Notes: generated by a model not told the origin, from the sequence alone. Shown: positions 30,634 through 40,567, counted from the first letter of the stretch. The stretch: 45,417 nt of DNA from Chara braunii (GCA_003427395.1 BFEA01000329.1:37359-82775); one strand, 5' to 3'. Program-made: numbers and translations.

Positions 30634-33357
30634 TCATCCTGTCATACCTGTTGGAGGTATGGGGGCCAGGGTGGGGGAAGTGGATCGGGGAGGAAGGGAG
30701 GACGTGGGTGGGGAGATTGGGGGGACGGGCGGTGGTGTTTGAAGGAGGGGTGCGGGTGGTGGTGGCGGATTCGGCAGGAGGACGAAGTTAGTTGGTAGGT
30801 AAGAGATTTGAAAGTCCGTCAGGGGTTTCCTGGTCCAGGTGTGCTCCATGATTCTCCAAGGCTTCCAAGTGATATTCAGTTCGGGATCTGCCTCACTGAA
30901 GAGCTTGAGAGGGTCCTGCCATGTCTGCAAGTAGGTTTCCCTAATGGTCAATCTGGCTTGCGGATCTTTCTCATTTGCATATTGATGTTTCATGGTCTTC
31001 CATGCTTCGCGTGTCTGGGTTCTGACTTCCAAGGCTTGTTGGGCCTGCTGCAATCCAAACTGGTGTTCTTTCCTTTCAAAGGAGCACCTTGCACGCCAAG
31101 CAAGCATTAGCACATGGAGCCTTGTATATGAGAAGAGGTTGATTGCAAAAGCAGGCCACTGTTTTGCGATGTTATCTTTCTTGCCCAGCAGCAGCAGGCC
31201 CATGTCCCAGGGAATGTGGTGGGCGGTGAGGGAGTGGAAGGTTGCATCCCACCACCACCAGATCTGGGTAACCATCGGGCACGACAAGAGACAATGTTAA
31301 AGTGTCGCTGGAGTCGGGGGAGAAGCTTTTCCGCCGTAGGAGCAGATCGGGGATAGTAGCCATTTTTGTTCCAAGTTAGTCCTGGTCACCAGCCAATCCG
31401 GTGTGGGTAGGCATCTGTGCAGGATCTGTCACTGCAACGATCTGAGATTGGTAGGCATGATCTTAGAATATGTGTGCCATGGCAGGTTTTGCACTTGGGC
31501 TGGGTCGATGGGCGAGTCCCTGGACCATCTTGCTATAATGGTAGGCCCGATCTGCTGTTGTGGTCTCGATTGTCTGTAGCCCCCTTTAACCGTGTAGTTC
31601 CACATGTACATCGGTTTCCCATTCGCCCACTCCCACTCCTCAGGATCAAAAGGCAGGAAGTCAATCGAGGTCGAAAGCTCGTAGGCGAATAATTTATCTT
31701 ATTGATTCCCCATCACTCTGATGTGCATGAGGGCCTCCCAATTTTCATTGCAGTTCAATTCTCTGTTTCTTGTTAATCGTGACACCCTCGCACCCCACAG
31801 TCCTGGGGTGTGAGCCTCCAGCATGCATGTTCCTTGGTTGTTTCTTTCCACTTTATAGATCACGAGCGGAAGTGGCAAGTCGGCACGTTTGACCACCCAA
31901 TCACCTAGCTACACTGAGGGCCCTCTTGTCAGGGCAAGTCGTCAGGCCAGTGGTATGGTCTCTCGCAGTGTTCCCAATTTGGCCGAGATGTGTTTAGTAT
32001 ATTTCAATTTTTGTTGTAGTGGTCAGTTGATCCTGTGTAATCCAGTCCCCTCTTGCGCCGTCCCACAAGTTACCTATAGTATATATGCCCCGCTTGCTCC
32101 AGTTAAGCCACGTCGAATTAGCTTTGAGAGTGAAGGGATTCCCATTAACGTTTAGTATGTAGGGATTGCCAAAGAGAGGTTGTCGCCATATATCCTGCCA
32201 CCTGCAGGGAGGTCGTTTCTGTTTTGGTCCCATGCTTCTCCGGAGATTAAGCATGCACGGCAGTGGATCTTTGGATATATCTTGTTTCGTGGCCTGCATC
32301 ACATTCTCTGGCTGTTGGTAGTGTGTGGGGGAGAAGGTAAGGACCAATATGCATTTGTTAGCCATTGAAAGGGGTGCACCCGGTTTTCGGTCGGTGACTT
32401 CGGGGCCAAGTTTGCAATCTGCAAACAGGCCAACGGCGCCCACGGAATGTCATCAGCTATGAGAAGTCTGACTAGTACTTTAAAAATGAGGGTCTCGCTT
32501 CCTCTTTCCGGGTCAAGTATCCCCAGCCCCCGTTTGGATCTTGGTTGTGTCAGTATATCCCATTTCACTGGTTCAGGGTTCCTTGGGTTTGAGCTCTGTT
32601 TTTCCACAGAAAGGTCATCAGGGCCCGCCTAAGTCTGGCATATTGCTTTTGATTGAGGGGCCACACCGCAAGCTTATACCAGATCGCTGCGAGAACATTA
32701 TTAAATGTTAGCGCCCTTCCCACAAGGGACGTGTGCAGGTTCTCCCATCTGGCCATCCTGTCAATCGCGAGGTTGACCAAGTTTTCTCCGTGATCCGGTG
32801 GAGGGCCCAACGGGCCAACGCTGTTAGCTTTACACCCAAGATTCTGATTGTTGTTTCCTTCGCTACCCATGAGATCGGTGGTTCCGAGGGGGGCCTTTGT
32901 CAAGGGGGTGCAACCACCATCCTTCAGTTTTAGCATTCCAATTCACCTTCATATCTGCGGCCAGCGAGAATTGGTGTATGACCTCTGTTAGTGATGGAAG
33001 ACTTTGCTTGTCTGCTCGGATTAGCACTGTGAGATCATCTCCAAACAGAGATGTCATTGGAACCTGGTGAGCTGGCAGTTCCGGGATCGGTACTTTCTGG
33101 ATCCGAGGGTGGGCTCTAATGAGTGAGGCCAGGGCTTCCATGGCAATGACAAATGGCAAGGGCGCTAGTCTAAAGGCGCATTTTTGGTCCGGTGGGGCAG
33201 GGTCAGGGGACGGCTGCAAGGCCGGAGGGGATTGTATTTTACCCTCCTCTCCATATTCCTTGTTCAGGTTTTGTTCCATGTCCACCTCCCCCCCACTGTC
33301 GGTGGCTGAAAGCGTGAAAACATGATGGTAGTTAATTTTTGCCATGCTTCCGTCCAC
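30634..33357 (-). pseudogene. LINE D ORF2 remnant: RT from motif B to C-terminus, deletion-fused upstream
   Basis: Frame 33357-32863 reads an ORF1-like start and a Pro-rich linker (PPALQPSPDPAPP), and enters the RT at RLAPLPFVIAMEALAS. The RT metal-binding motif is FGDD (plus 33033-33044) instead of FADD. Further frames (32936-32565, 32607-32299, 32443-31994, 31896-31699, 31611-31429) carry the thumb and linker. 31287-30634 carries WRARCSFERKEHQFGL and ends in a Pro-rich extension, because the C-rich 3' tail is open in this frame. Endonuclease motifs are absent. It is non-functional. Confidence 0.85.
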
Positions 33358-33761
33358 CCCACCCCCTGCTGCAGTCCCTGTTCAAGCATGAGTTTAAGTG
33401 AAGTGCTAGTATCCAGCATAGGAAACAAATCTAAGTATGTTTTGTCCCAAAATTCATCTGTGATGGGGCCATATTTTGCTTTCAGGTTATTCATGAGCCA
33501 GTCAGCACTGGCGACCAGCTTTTGTTCCACAGGCATGTGCTGACGCGGGGCCCCTTCTTCCCCCCCGCCGGAGGCCAGCCCCTCGGGTGACGCACTAGCG
33601 CTGTCCAGGAGTGGGTCTACGTCCATCGGCTCGGAATCAAAGGCGGCTTGGAAAGGGTCAATGTCCATCTTCTGGTCCTGAGACGACCCCTCCCCAGCTT
33701 CCTCCTGTCGCCCGGACCTCTCTTCCCCGGGTTTCTCCGATTCCCCTTCCATTCTTGCCAT
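33264..33761 (-). pseudogene. LINE D ORF1 segment
   Basis: A 165-residue frame with an acidic, Ser/Glu-rich start and an ordered part (about residues 80-150) containing VEQKLVASADWL and TDEFWDKTY. It corresponds in order to the LINE B ORF1 stretch with VQQKLAFLTDW and LDNRYWGEAKW. The C-terminal W-x-T module expected downstream is missing because of the deletion into ORF2. Confidence 0.65.
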
Positions 33762-34070
33762 GGCGATCTGCGTTCCTGTCTAACCTTGATTGATCTATCA
33801 GCATTGGGGAGTCTGTCTAGTGAGTGGCCGGGAGGGGTGCTGCTGGTGTTGTGTTCTTTCAAGTTGTCGCAGCCTCCTCACTTGACTGTCCTGAGGTGGA
33901 TGCATTGTCCACGTTTCTGTAATCTAAGCAAAGTTAAATTGTATCCATGTTGATCTTGGTTCATTGAATGCTGTTGTCGGCTTTGAAGATCCAAGGGTAT
34001 GCGTGGTGGGAAACCCGTCTGGGCAGTTCAGGCCTCCTGGAGTCTATAGATCTATTTAGGTTTAGATTAA
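33762..34070. other. Spacer with a third copy of the 48-bp repeat unit
   Basis: 33926-33969 (gtatccatg-ttg-atcttggttcattgaat) matches the unit at 24721-24802. The rest shows no feature. The last three bases (taa, 34068-34070) are the left target duplication of the next element. Confidence 0.6.
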
Positions 34071-34518
34071 GGGCCTCGCCACACCAGTGTCTAAACGGTG
34101 AAATATTCGCCAACTGTCAGACCATTTTCGCCATTCACCGTTTCAACACAAAGACCGCCTTCGCCACACCGCATGTCGAAGACGCAGGATAAGCAAACTT
34201 TCGTTGTTAGAAAAGGGAAAAAGAAGAAGAAGAAGAAGAAGAAGAAGACAACGGATGTTGAGGCAGCGCCAGTACCCCGACCCTGATAGATGTCAAAAGA
34301 AATCCACACATCCTTCACGACCTTGTTTCCGCGATGTTGAAACTCGACCCTCTGCAGGCGGGCCGCTCTACATCCATGCCGAAACCACTTCTCTGACGAT
34401 TGTCTAAGTGTTTTCGGCATTTTTTCTTTAACAGTCTTTTTCTTTGACAGGCTGTGTGGCGAAGAAAAAATGTTGAAAACTTCAAAACTCCAATTTCGAC
34501 ATTGGCGTGGCGAGGCCC
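34071..34518. mobile_element. 448-bp TIR element with TAA target duplication (PIF/Harbinger-like MITE)
   Basis: The left end gggcctcgccacaccagtgt and the reverse complement of the right end, gggcctcgccacgccaatgt, agree at 18 of 20 bases. The element is flanked on both sides by TAA (34068-34070 and 34519-34521). A 3-bp TWA target duplication with GGGCC-type ends is the known signature of PIF/Harbinger elements and Tourist-type MITEs. There is no transposase. The interior has (aag)n near 34220-34245 and many words shared, inverted, with 34756-35125. Confidence 0.75.
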
Positions 34519-34546
34519 TAAGGTTGGCCAAAACGAGTTTCCTGTT

Positions 34547-34755
34547 GGGACGCTGGACCCGGTTTCCAGCAAAGCTGAAGCTGGGTACGGCCCCAGTACA
34601 CAACGGGTAGAATTGCGAGGTCCCCAGCCTCGAGTGGAATTTTATTTCATAATCAAATGTGTTTTTCCGGGTGAAAAAAAAATGGTCGAGAAAGGTATGA
34701 AGTTGAATTCGGACGCTGGGCCCGGTTCCCCGCACGTGCTGCTCCCCACGAATAG
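34547..34755 (+). repeat. Two SINE-like core copies between inverted MITE halves
   Basis: The plus strand reads gggacgctggacccggtttc at 34547 and ggacgctgggcccggttccc at 34711, the latter continuing through cagcac/gtgctgctccccac to 34750. These are the same core as S4 in the same orientation, both truncated before any tail. They sit between the two inverted copies of the TIR element. Confidence 0.6.
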
Positions 34756-35125
34756 AAACTGGAGTTTTCGACATTTTTTTCTTCGCCACACAGACTGTCG
34801 AAAAGACTTCGACACTTGTCAGAGAAGTGGTTTCGAGATGGGTGTAGAACGGCCCGGGCTCGAAAACGAGGTCGTGAAGGATGTGCGGAATCAGATTTCT
34901 TTCGACATCTATCAGGGTCCGGGAACTGGCGCAGCCTCAACATCCCGTGTCTTCTTCTTCTTTTTTTTCTTTCTTCTTCTTTCCCCCCCTTTTTCTAACT
35001 GTTACAACGAAAGTTTGCTTATCCTGTGCCTTCGACATGCAGTGTGGCGAAGGCGGTCTTCATGTCGAAAATGGTCTGACAGTTGGCGAATATTCCACTG
35101 TTTCGACACTGGTGTGGCCAGGCCC
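34756..35125. mobile_element. Second, inverted and truncated copy of the 34071-34518 TIR element
   Basis: In reverse complement this follows the left copy over nearly its whole length: terminus gggcctggccacaccagtgt, then gaatattcgccaactgtcag, gcaaactttcgttgt, an (aag)n tract and gaaaccacttctctgac. The far end (near 34756) lacks a terminal repeat and stops at the SINE-like core. With the first copy it could form a stem of roughly 400 imperfect base pairs. Confidence 0.75.
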
Positions 35126-35176
35126 TCGGACACGTCAGCCGCTGCACCACATGACTCTCGAATGCGAACAATTATA

Positions 35177-35438
35177 GGGCCTCACTCCACTACTACTGTA
35201 GACATGCAGAAAAGATAAAAACCGTGGCGGGGAATCTTTCCATGTTCTACGGGAAGACACGTCGGCCGCTCCGCCACATGACTCTCAAATGCAAACGGTT
35301 ACAGGGCCTCGCTCCACTACTACTGTAGACATGCAGAAAAGATAAAAATCATGGCGGTAAATCTTTCCATGTTCTACGGGAAGATTCGCTCTCACTCTCG
35401 TTTTCCACTTTTCGAACGAGAGTAGTGGAGCGACGCCC
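35177..35438. mobile_element. 262-bp TIR element with internal 127-bp tandem duplication
   Basis: The left end gggcctcactccactac and the reverse complement of the right end, gggcgtcgctccactac, match at 15 of 17 bases. The second internal start at 35304 (gggcctcgctccactac) matches better. The bases ATA flank both sides (35174-35176 and 35439-35441). The segment from about 35133 repeats with a spacing of 127 bp. The ends resemble those of the 34071-34518 element, so a related superfamily is plausible. Confidence 0.5.
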
Positions 35439-35532
35439 ATAGCCTAAGGTAGTTTCAAAAAATGAGCCGGCCACCACCACATACATATTCCAAAAGGGAA
35501 AAAAAAAGAAGAATAAAAAAAAATACACCGGG

Positions 35533-35591
35533 CAGACACCACACACACAGTCAATCCGAAAACAAAAGGAAAAAAAAAAAGAAAAAAAAAG

Positions 35592-35653
<62 letters not shown>

Positions 35654-35672
35654 AGACACCACATACACAGTC
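35533..35672 (+). mobile_element. Poly(A) insertion flanked by a 20-bp direct repeat
   Basis: cagacaccacacacacagtc (35533-35552) and cagacaccacatacacagtc (35653-35672) differ at one base. They enclose a 100-bp tract that is almost only A (about the last 60 bases pure A), after a short aatccgaaaac start. The right repeat directly follows the A run. This is the layout left by target-primed reverse transcription when only the RNA tail is copied. Confidence 0.65.
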
Positions 35673-35787
35673 CTGAAGCATTGCAGTCCGCAAGGCTCTC
35701 TAGTAGTAGGGTCACAGCTCTCAAAGAACATCGACTCTAGGATGAATCAAACCAGCAACCTCTGGCTCACCAGCTTGAGGTCCCTTC

Positions 35788-35904
35788 TTTTTTTTTTTTT
35801 TTTTTTCTTACAAAAGACTCAACTCATTTGATTACGCACCAAAAGAGGAGCCCGGGGTATCCTCAACAAACAACCCGGGGAAAAAAAAAAAAAAAAAAAA
35901 AAAA
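35788..35904. repeat. T-run and A-run in head-to-head arrangement around 74 bp
   Basis: About 19 T (35788-35806), 74 bp of unique sequence ending with two cccgggg words, then 24 A (35881-35904). Upstream on the minus strand is a B-box-like ggtttgattc (about 35740-35749). Two oppositely oriented tails, or an inverted insertion, would explain it. LINE E seems to begin directly after the A run. Confidence 0.5.
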
Positions 35905-38191
35905 GTAATTGGGACCATTACCCAGCTTGGGAGTAGGCGGCAGGGTGAAAAATCCAGAGACAGAAATGGCCAGAACCAGACCTCTGTCCTGATGATACCC
36001 GCCCCCGAACGAAAAAGCTGCCTCAGAACTCCTCGAAGGGAGAGGCGACCGGTAGCGTTCCCAGCGGCGCCGCGTTGCGCCTGCGCGTTCTCAAGTTAAC
36101 GGACTAGGTTACCAAGTAACCCTAATACGACACCAGCTATGGTGAATCTTTCACCCTGGGGTTCGTAGGGGAAGCACCACTACCGAGAGAGTTACAGTGA
36201 ATCTCGGTGTCCAATGGTGCACTGCTGGCCGGGGCGAAGTCCTCAACATCATTACACAGTCATGATGAAGATGAGGTGCTGAGAAGCACTCTCGTCTCAA
36301 GTCCGAATATTCTTGCGGAGACGAATCCCACCAAGTAGCTCAACCACTTCCAAGCGTAGGTACGGACTTCGTTTCCTCTCGCGGAGGGTGGGCGTGTTTT
36401 TTCTACTTCCCTGCTGAAGATACATCACTCAAGTATCAGGTGAGCCACCTGCTACTCAGAATATCCTACGGCTTCAATTCAACAGAATTCTTGAAGCGTA
36501 GGAATTTCACTTCCGAAATTATGAGATTTGACAGTCCTGCCTATTAAACTAGGAGTAGAAAAGATAAATTGTTGCGCGGTTCCACTTATATGGCCGCAAC
36601 CTGTCTTTGATTTCCTATTCCACTTGGTGTCTTACAAATTTTGTCGGTAGCAATGAGGAATCATAGCAGTGTACTGTTCTTCCTTGTCGTCGGCTACGGC
36701 AGAAGACTCTACGACCCAATGTCCTTTTCAGATTTTTAGGATTCGAAATGATGGTATTCCGGTAGGAGTGTCGGACCCTCTTTTTGAGTCCTTACCTTAA
36801 TTAGTAATCCTCAAGCCGCGAAAAGGAGAGGGAGGAAATCAACTCGCCATTNCTCCGCTCGGTCACTGTTCCANACCTGGAAATACCAATTCTAGAGACC
36901 GCGACATTTCTCAATCCGCCGTACTCCCACACCAAACCCTTATTATCTCCCCTACCTTCACCTCTACTCACCATTACCCCATTTCCCCTTCCCCGNCCAA
37001 CCCCAAATCAATAACTCCCTCAGTTATTTACTGACCAATCTGCTTCACCTCAAACCCCTATTAATCNCATCCCTCATACTCTGCATCCACCACCCATCCC
37101 ATTCATTATACCTTACCTCCCCCTCCATCCCCATCCCACACGAGATNGAATACCTTGCGGTTTTGCCTNGACGACTAGTCTCCCCTCCACTCCTTACCAT
37201 TTTTAGTAATAGTAATCGCCTATCCTGGAAAGGAATAGGCCAAGGCCATAGCCCATCCTCACCCCCACGATCTTCCTCCTTCTGAACTCTCGCATTATTG
37301 CCCTTCGTAATTTTTAACCTTGTTCGCTCACTGTTCNCTTACCCGTACTCCCTCTCTACTNCATCTTCCAGCCACCTCTCACACCTGGCCAGTTAATTCG
37401 CAAATTAGGTGTGAACCGATTCCCCCTATTCCTTTGTCTCTACTCTTGGATTGGAAATATCGAACCCTGAAACCATAATATCTCCCGTCCCCCGGAATTA
37501 ACCCCCACCACCCCTTCATACCCTACACCTCCTACCTCTATCTTACATCAATACTACTTCACCCCAGCTCATCCCAGCCAAAACTCCAAACTTTCACCTT
37601 CCTCCAGTTAATTAATTATTAAACCCATTACACCTAGCCGAGTTCACAATAAACATCATCATTTCCAATCTGTCTTTTCTCTGAAGCTCAAGTACCATTA
37701 TCCTCCCGAAGATTCCAACCTTGCTCGATATCCAATACCCCTCCTTGGTTCCACCCNTCTTCATCCTCCCCTGTACCNCCTCCCGTCACATCTACCCGTT
37801 TCCCCAACTCCCAAACCTCTTGTCCTCGCCCCNCCAACCCTTCTACATCCCACACCCCAACCCCATCTCACACATACAGCATATCCCGTTAAACCTGACC
37901 CCAACTCCTCAACCGTAGCATTACCGCCACCTCTCGTGCGTCCACCCCCCTCCTTCACATACCCTGAGTCATCACCTTCGATTCCNATTTGCCCACTTAC
38001 ACTACCCCAACCCATCACTACTCCCACCAATTACTTTTGCTTTCATTTATCTCCCCTTGTCACAGCGACATGGATAGGTGAGCACATTAATCTTATCTTT
38101 ATAAGAATATCGCTCCCGACAACTCTTGCTGCTATTTCATACCAATCAACCTCCGACACTACAAAGAGGACTCAGAGACTGTCACTGCATC
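35905..38191 (+). promoter_or_regulatory. 5' region of LINE E, G-poor in its second half
   Basis: About 2.3 kb without a long ORF precede ORF1. From about 36890 to 38060 the plus strand is strikingly poor in G (several 60-base lines hold 0 to 3 G) and rich in C, A and T. L1-type elements carry their own promoter in the 5' UTR, so this is the place to expect it, but no specific box is identified. About a dozen single ambiguous bases fall here. Confidence 0.45.
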
Positions 38192-40567
38192 ATGGAACCC
38201 GAGGCCTCCAACACTCCGGAATTAGCGGAACAGTGGAATGAGCCGATAGATGNCGAGGAAGANTCTNGCCTCCGAGCAATGCTTCAGGATTGCTACTCAC
38301 AAGGACACATACCCGATATTAGTAAATATCTGAGAGTAACCAGAGATAACGGCGTTATCTCGGCTACTCCATGTGAGGAATACAACCGTATTCAAGTTCA
38401 ATGGCTCAAGGAACATACGGTTGTATTCGCATTCCAAGGGTCCAGTAAGAATTTGTCCACCCCTGAAAAACTCCTCTTCATCAGGACCTTGGAAGGTGGA
38501 AAGCTGAAACCAGAGCAATTAGCTCTGGGCAAAGGCACCACACACATCGAAGGGAGACACATGATTTCCTACATAGCTCGGTCTATTGAGATCAGGGATC
38601 TGCTTCTGAGGGGACAAAAAGACTTCATCAAATTCAAGTTGGACGGTAAGTGGCACAAGGTCCTGGTTCGCCCCTGGATGCCTAAGAAGGAATGGGCAGA
38701 ATTTCGAGATAAAGAGAGGAAGGAGAATCTTTGGGTAATGGCCATCAGGGTTCCCCTGGGTGCGTTTTCCAGCATCCGCACGATGGTCAATATGGCCGTA
38801 GGAAAGGTGGTGAAAGACTTTGATCCCATAGAAGATCCAGAGCAGCCTCACCTCGTAAATTTCAAATTTGGTCTGGCTGCCGANGCAGCAGACAACATTG
38901 GCCCAGAAATCCAACCCTTTCAGGTACAGGTAGGATTGGATTTATGTACAGCTGATCTGGTCAGTAACCTCACACCTTTTTGTCGACATTGCAAATGGTA
39001 CGGACATGAATGGAAAGACTGCGAAAACAATCCAGTCAACAAACAACCATTCACTCCTTCCACGAGAACGGATCAGTTCATTCACGATCCCTTTCCCACC
39101 AACTCTCCAACAGCAGGACTACAAATAGGAACATCGTTTCCTGTTGGCCCAGCTCACCCTGCTACCTCTGTTCCCAGCAGCAGAGTATCAGGGATGAACC
39201 AAACATTTTTTCCCCACAATGCACATGCCCAGTTCAATGTACCTGGTCCGACTATGGTCGTACTAGGTACTACGAACTCGGCATCAGCAACTAACGCTGG
39301 CACAGGTAATCATACAGAGTCGGGCGGACCTCCCTCAGGCGTGACTCCACAGACTCACGGTAAGAGAACCTCCCCATCGACTCCAACATCACATGGCCCC
39401 ACACAGAATGTCCATCAGACAGGCGGAATCCAAGGGTGCCCGAGCAACCAGGGTAATGGTGCACAATATGCATTCAGAAATCAATCATCTCCTCCCCCCC
39501 CATTCCAATCTGTCCCTCTAGGCAGAGGAAGAGGAGTAGAGAAAGCAGGGACCGGGAAAAGATCATTAGGTACGTTGACTAGTACCAAACAGAACAGCAG
39601 AGGCACTAAAACTGGTTCGAAAGGCACAGGAATGATGATCATCACAGAACGGATTCAAGGCATTGGAGCGAAAACATCTGAAGGTAACTTCAATGTCTCC
39701 CCTTCTAAATATGCCAGAGCCTCTCCAACTCGAGAGCGGGAATCTGACCCATTCCTGCCAGTGCTGCCACATCCCCAGGGACAATATGTTCCCAAGGATT
39801 CCTTCCAGGCATGTCAACCCGGGGTAGTGAACCGAATAATTTCCTCCTTGGAGAATTCGGGCATCCAACCGGAGGTCTCTCTGCAGGATGGGATTGACCT
39901 GCAAAGACAAACCATGCAAGATCAGCCAGACACAGCAACTAGAGACGACGAGATGCAAACGGTCAACCAAGAAGATATTCAACAGGGCAACAAGATTCAA
40001 AATATGATTTGCCCACTTATCTTTCGGGACAGTCCCACTGATCCACAATGGTTGCTTATTCCTCCCCACACAGACCCTTTCCTGATTCCAGCATGGCCCA
40101 CAGAAGACACACCTGACATCCCGATGGTAGAGGACAAGGTGAGACAGTTCCTCACCGGACGTTATGATATACGTCAACTACCTGGCTACGAAATGATCCG
40201 AAGCGGTACGCAGGTTGGCGATTCTGGCCAAATATACCTGTTCTACACAGTATTATTTGTTGCCCAGATGATCCCTGACAAAGATGGGAAATTGGCAAAT
40301 GCTGGACTGCACTGGGTTCCGACTCAGTGGTTGAGATCAACCTCGACTGCTGATTTGGAATTAACGGTAGTAACAGATGGGATCAGAGGTAGCTACTTTT
40401 CCATGGTACACCAGCAGCTGGGCAAATCCCACAATTTCGGTTCCAAGCACTTCAAGGACCTCATAAAGGCCCCTTGGATCTTCGAACCCCAACCACCAAC
40501 AAGCCTGCAACACAACCAACCCGTCCAATCTAGGAGTCCATCAGGCGCAGTTAATGCAGGTCAGTAA
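38192..40567 (+). CDS. LINE E ORF1: nucleocapsid-like protein with CCHC zinc knuckle
   Basis: The ORF encodes 791 residues from the ATG at 38192. The frame is open 66 bp further upstream, but no ATG occurs there. Residues about 60-240 are the ordered part (EKLLFIRTLEGGKL, WHKVLVRPWMPKKEW) and resemble the ORF1 RNA-binding region of plant L1 elements. A C-x2-C-x4-H-x4-C knuckle (CRHCKWYGHEWKDC) is at residues 264-277. A Ser/Thr/Pro/Gly-rich middle follows, then a compact C-terminal part (about 620-770; ARQFLTGRYD-like, LHWVPTQWLRS). It should coat element RNA. No stop or shift is seen; four ambiguous bases lie inside. ATG of ORF2 lies within its last codons. Confidence 0.85.
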   Translation: MEPEASNTPELAEQWNEPIDXEEXSXLRAMLQDCYSQGHIPDISKYLRVTRDNGVISATPCEEYNRIQVQWLKEHTVVFAFQGSSKNLSTPEKLLFIRTLEGGKLKPEQLALGKGTTHIEGRHMISYIARSIEIRDLLLRGQKDFIKFKLDGKWHKVLVRPWMPKKEWAEFRDKERKENLWVMAIRVPLGAFSSIRTMVNMAVGKVVKDFDPIEDPEQPHLVNFKFGLAAXAADNIGPEIQPFQVQVGLDLCTADLVSNLTPFCRHCKWYGHEWKDCENNPVNKQPFTPSTRTDQFIHDPFPTNSPTAGLQIGTSFPVGPAHPATSVPSSRVSGMNQTFFPHNAHAQFNVPGPTMVVLGTTNSASATNAGTGNHTESGGPPSGVTPQTHGKRTSPSTPTSHGPTQNVHQTGGIQGCPSNQGNGAQYAFRNQSSPPPPFQSVPLGRGRGVEKAGTGKRSLGTLTSTKQNSRGTKTGSKGTGMMIITERIQGIGAKTSEGNFNVSPSKYARASPTRERESDPFLPVLPHPQGQYVPKDSFQACQPGVVNRIISSLENSGIQPEVSLQDGIDLQRQTMQDQPDTATRDDEMQTVNQEDIQQGNKIQNMICPLIFRDSPTDPQWLLIPPHTDPFLIPAWPTEDTPDIPMVEDKVRQFLTGRYDIRQLPGYEMIRSGTQVGDSGQIYLFYTVLFVAQMIPDKDGKLANAGLHWVPTQWLRSTSTADLELTVVTDGIRGSYFSMVHQQLGKSHNFGSKHFKDLIKAPWIFEPQPPTSLQHNQPVQSRSPSGAVNAGQ

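Larger units (their letters stand above)
30602..33761 (-). mobile_element. LINE D: internally deleted member of the A/B family
   Basis: From right to left: an ORF1 segment (33761-33264), a Pro-rich piece like the ORF2 N-terminus, then directly the RT from motif B onward, the thumb/linker, the zf-RVT-like region and a C-rich 3' tail. The whole endonuclease and the first half of the RT are gone. Sequence blocks such as IWYKLAVWPL and WRARCSFER are shared with LINE B. Confidence 0.85.

Noticed and set aside
30634-30780. Genuine proline-rich C-terminal domain in LINE D
   Set aside because: The Pro codons come from the C-rich 3' tail, which lies after the stop in LINEs A and B.
34204-34407. Lys/Arg-rich small proteins from the aag repeats
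   Set aside because: They are translations of a simple repeat inside a MITE and are not shared with coding neighbours.
38126-38191. Upstream extension of LINE E ORF1
   Set aside because: The frame is open but begins at TTG; the first ATG is at 38192.
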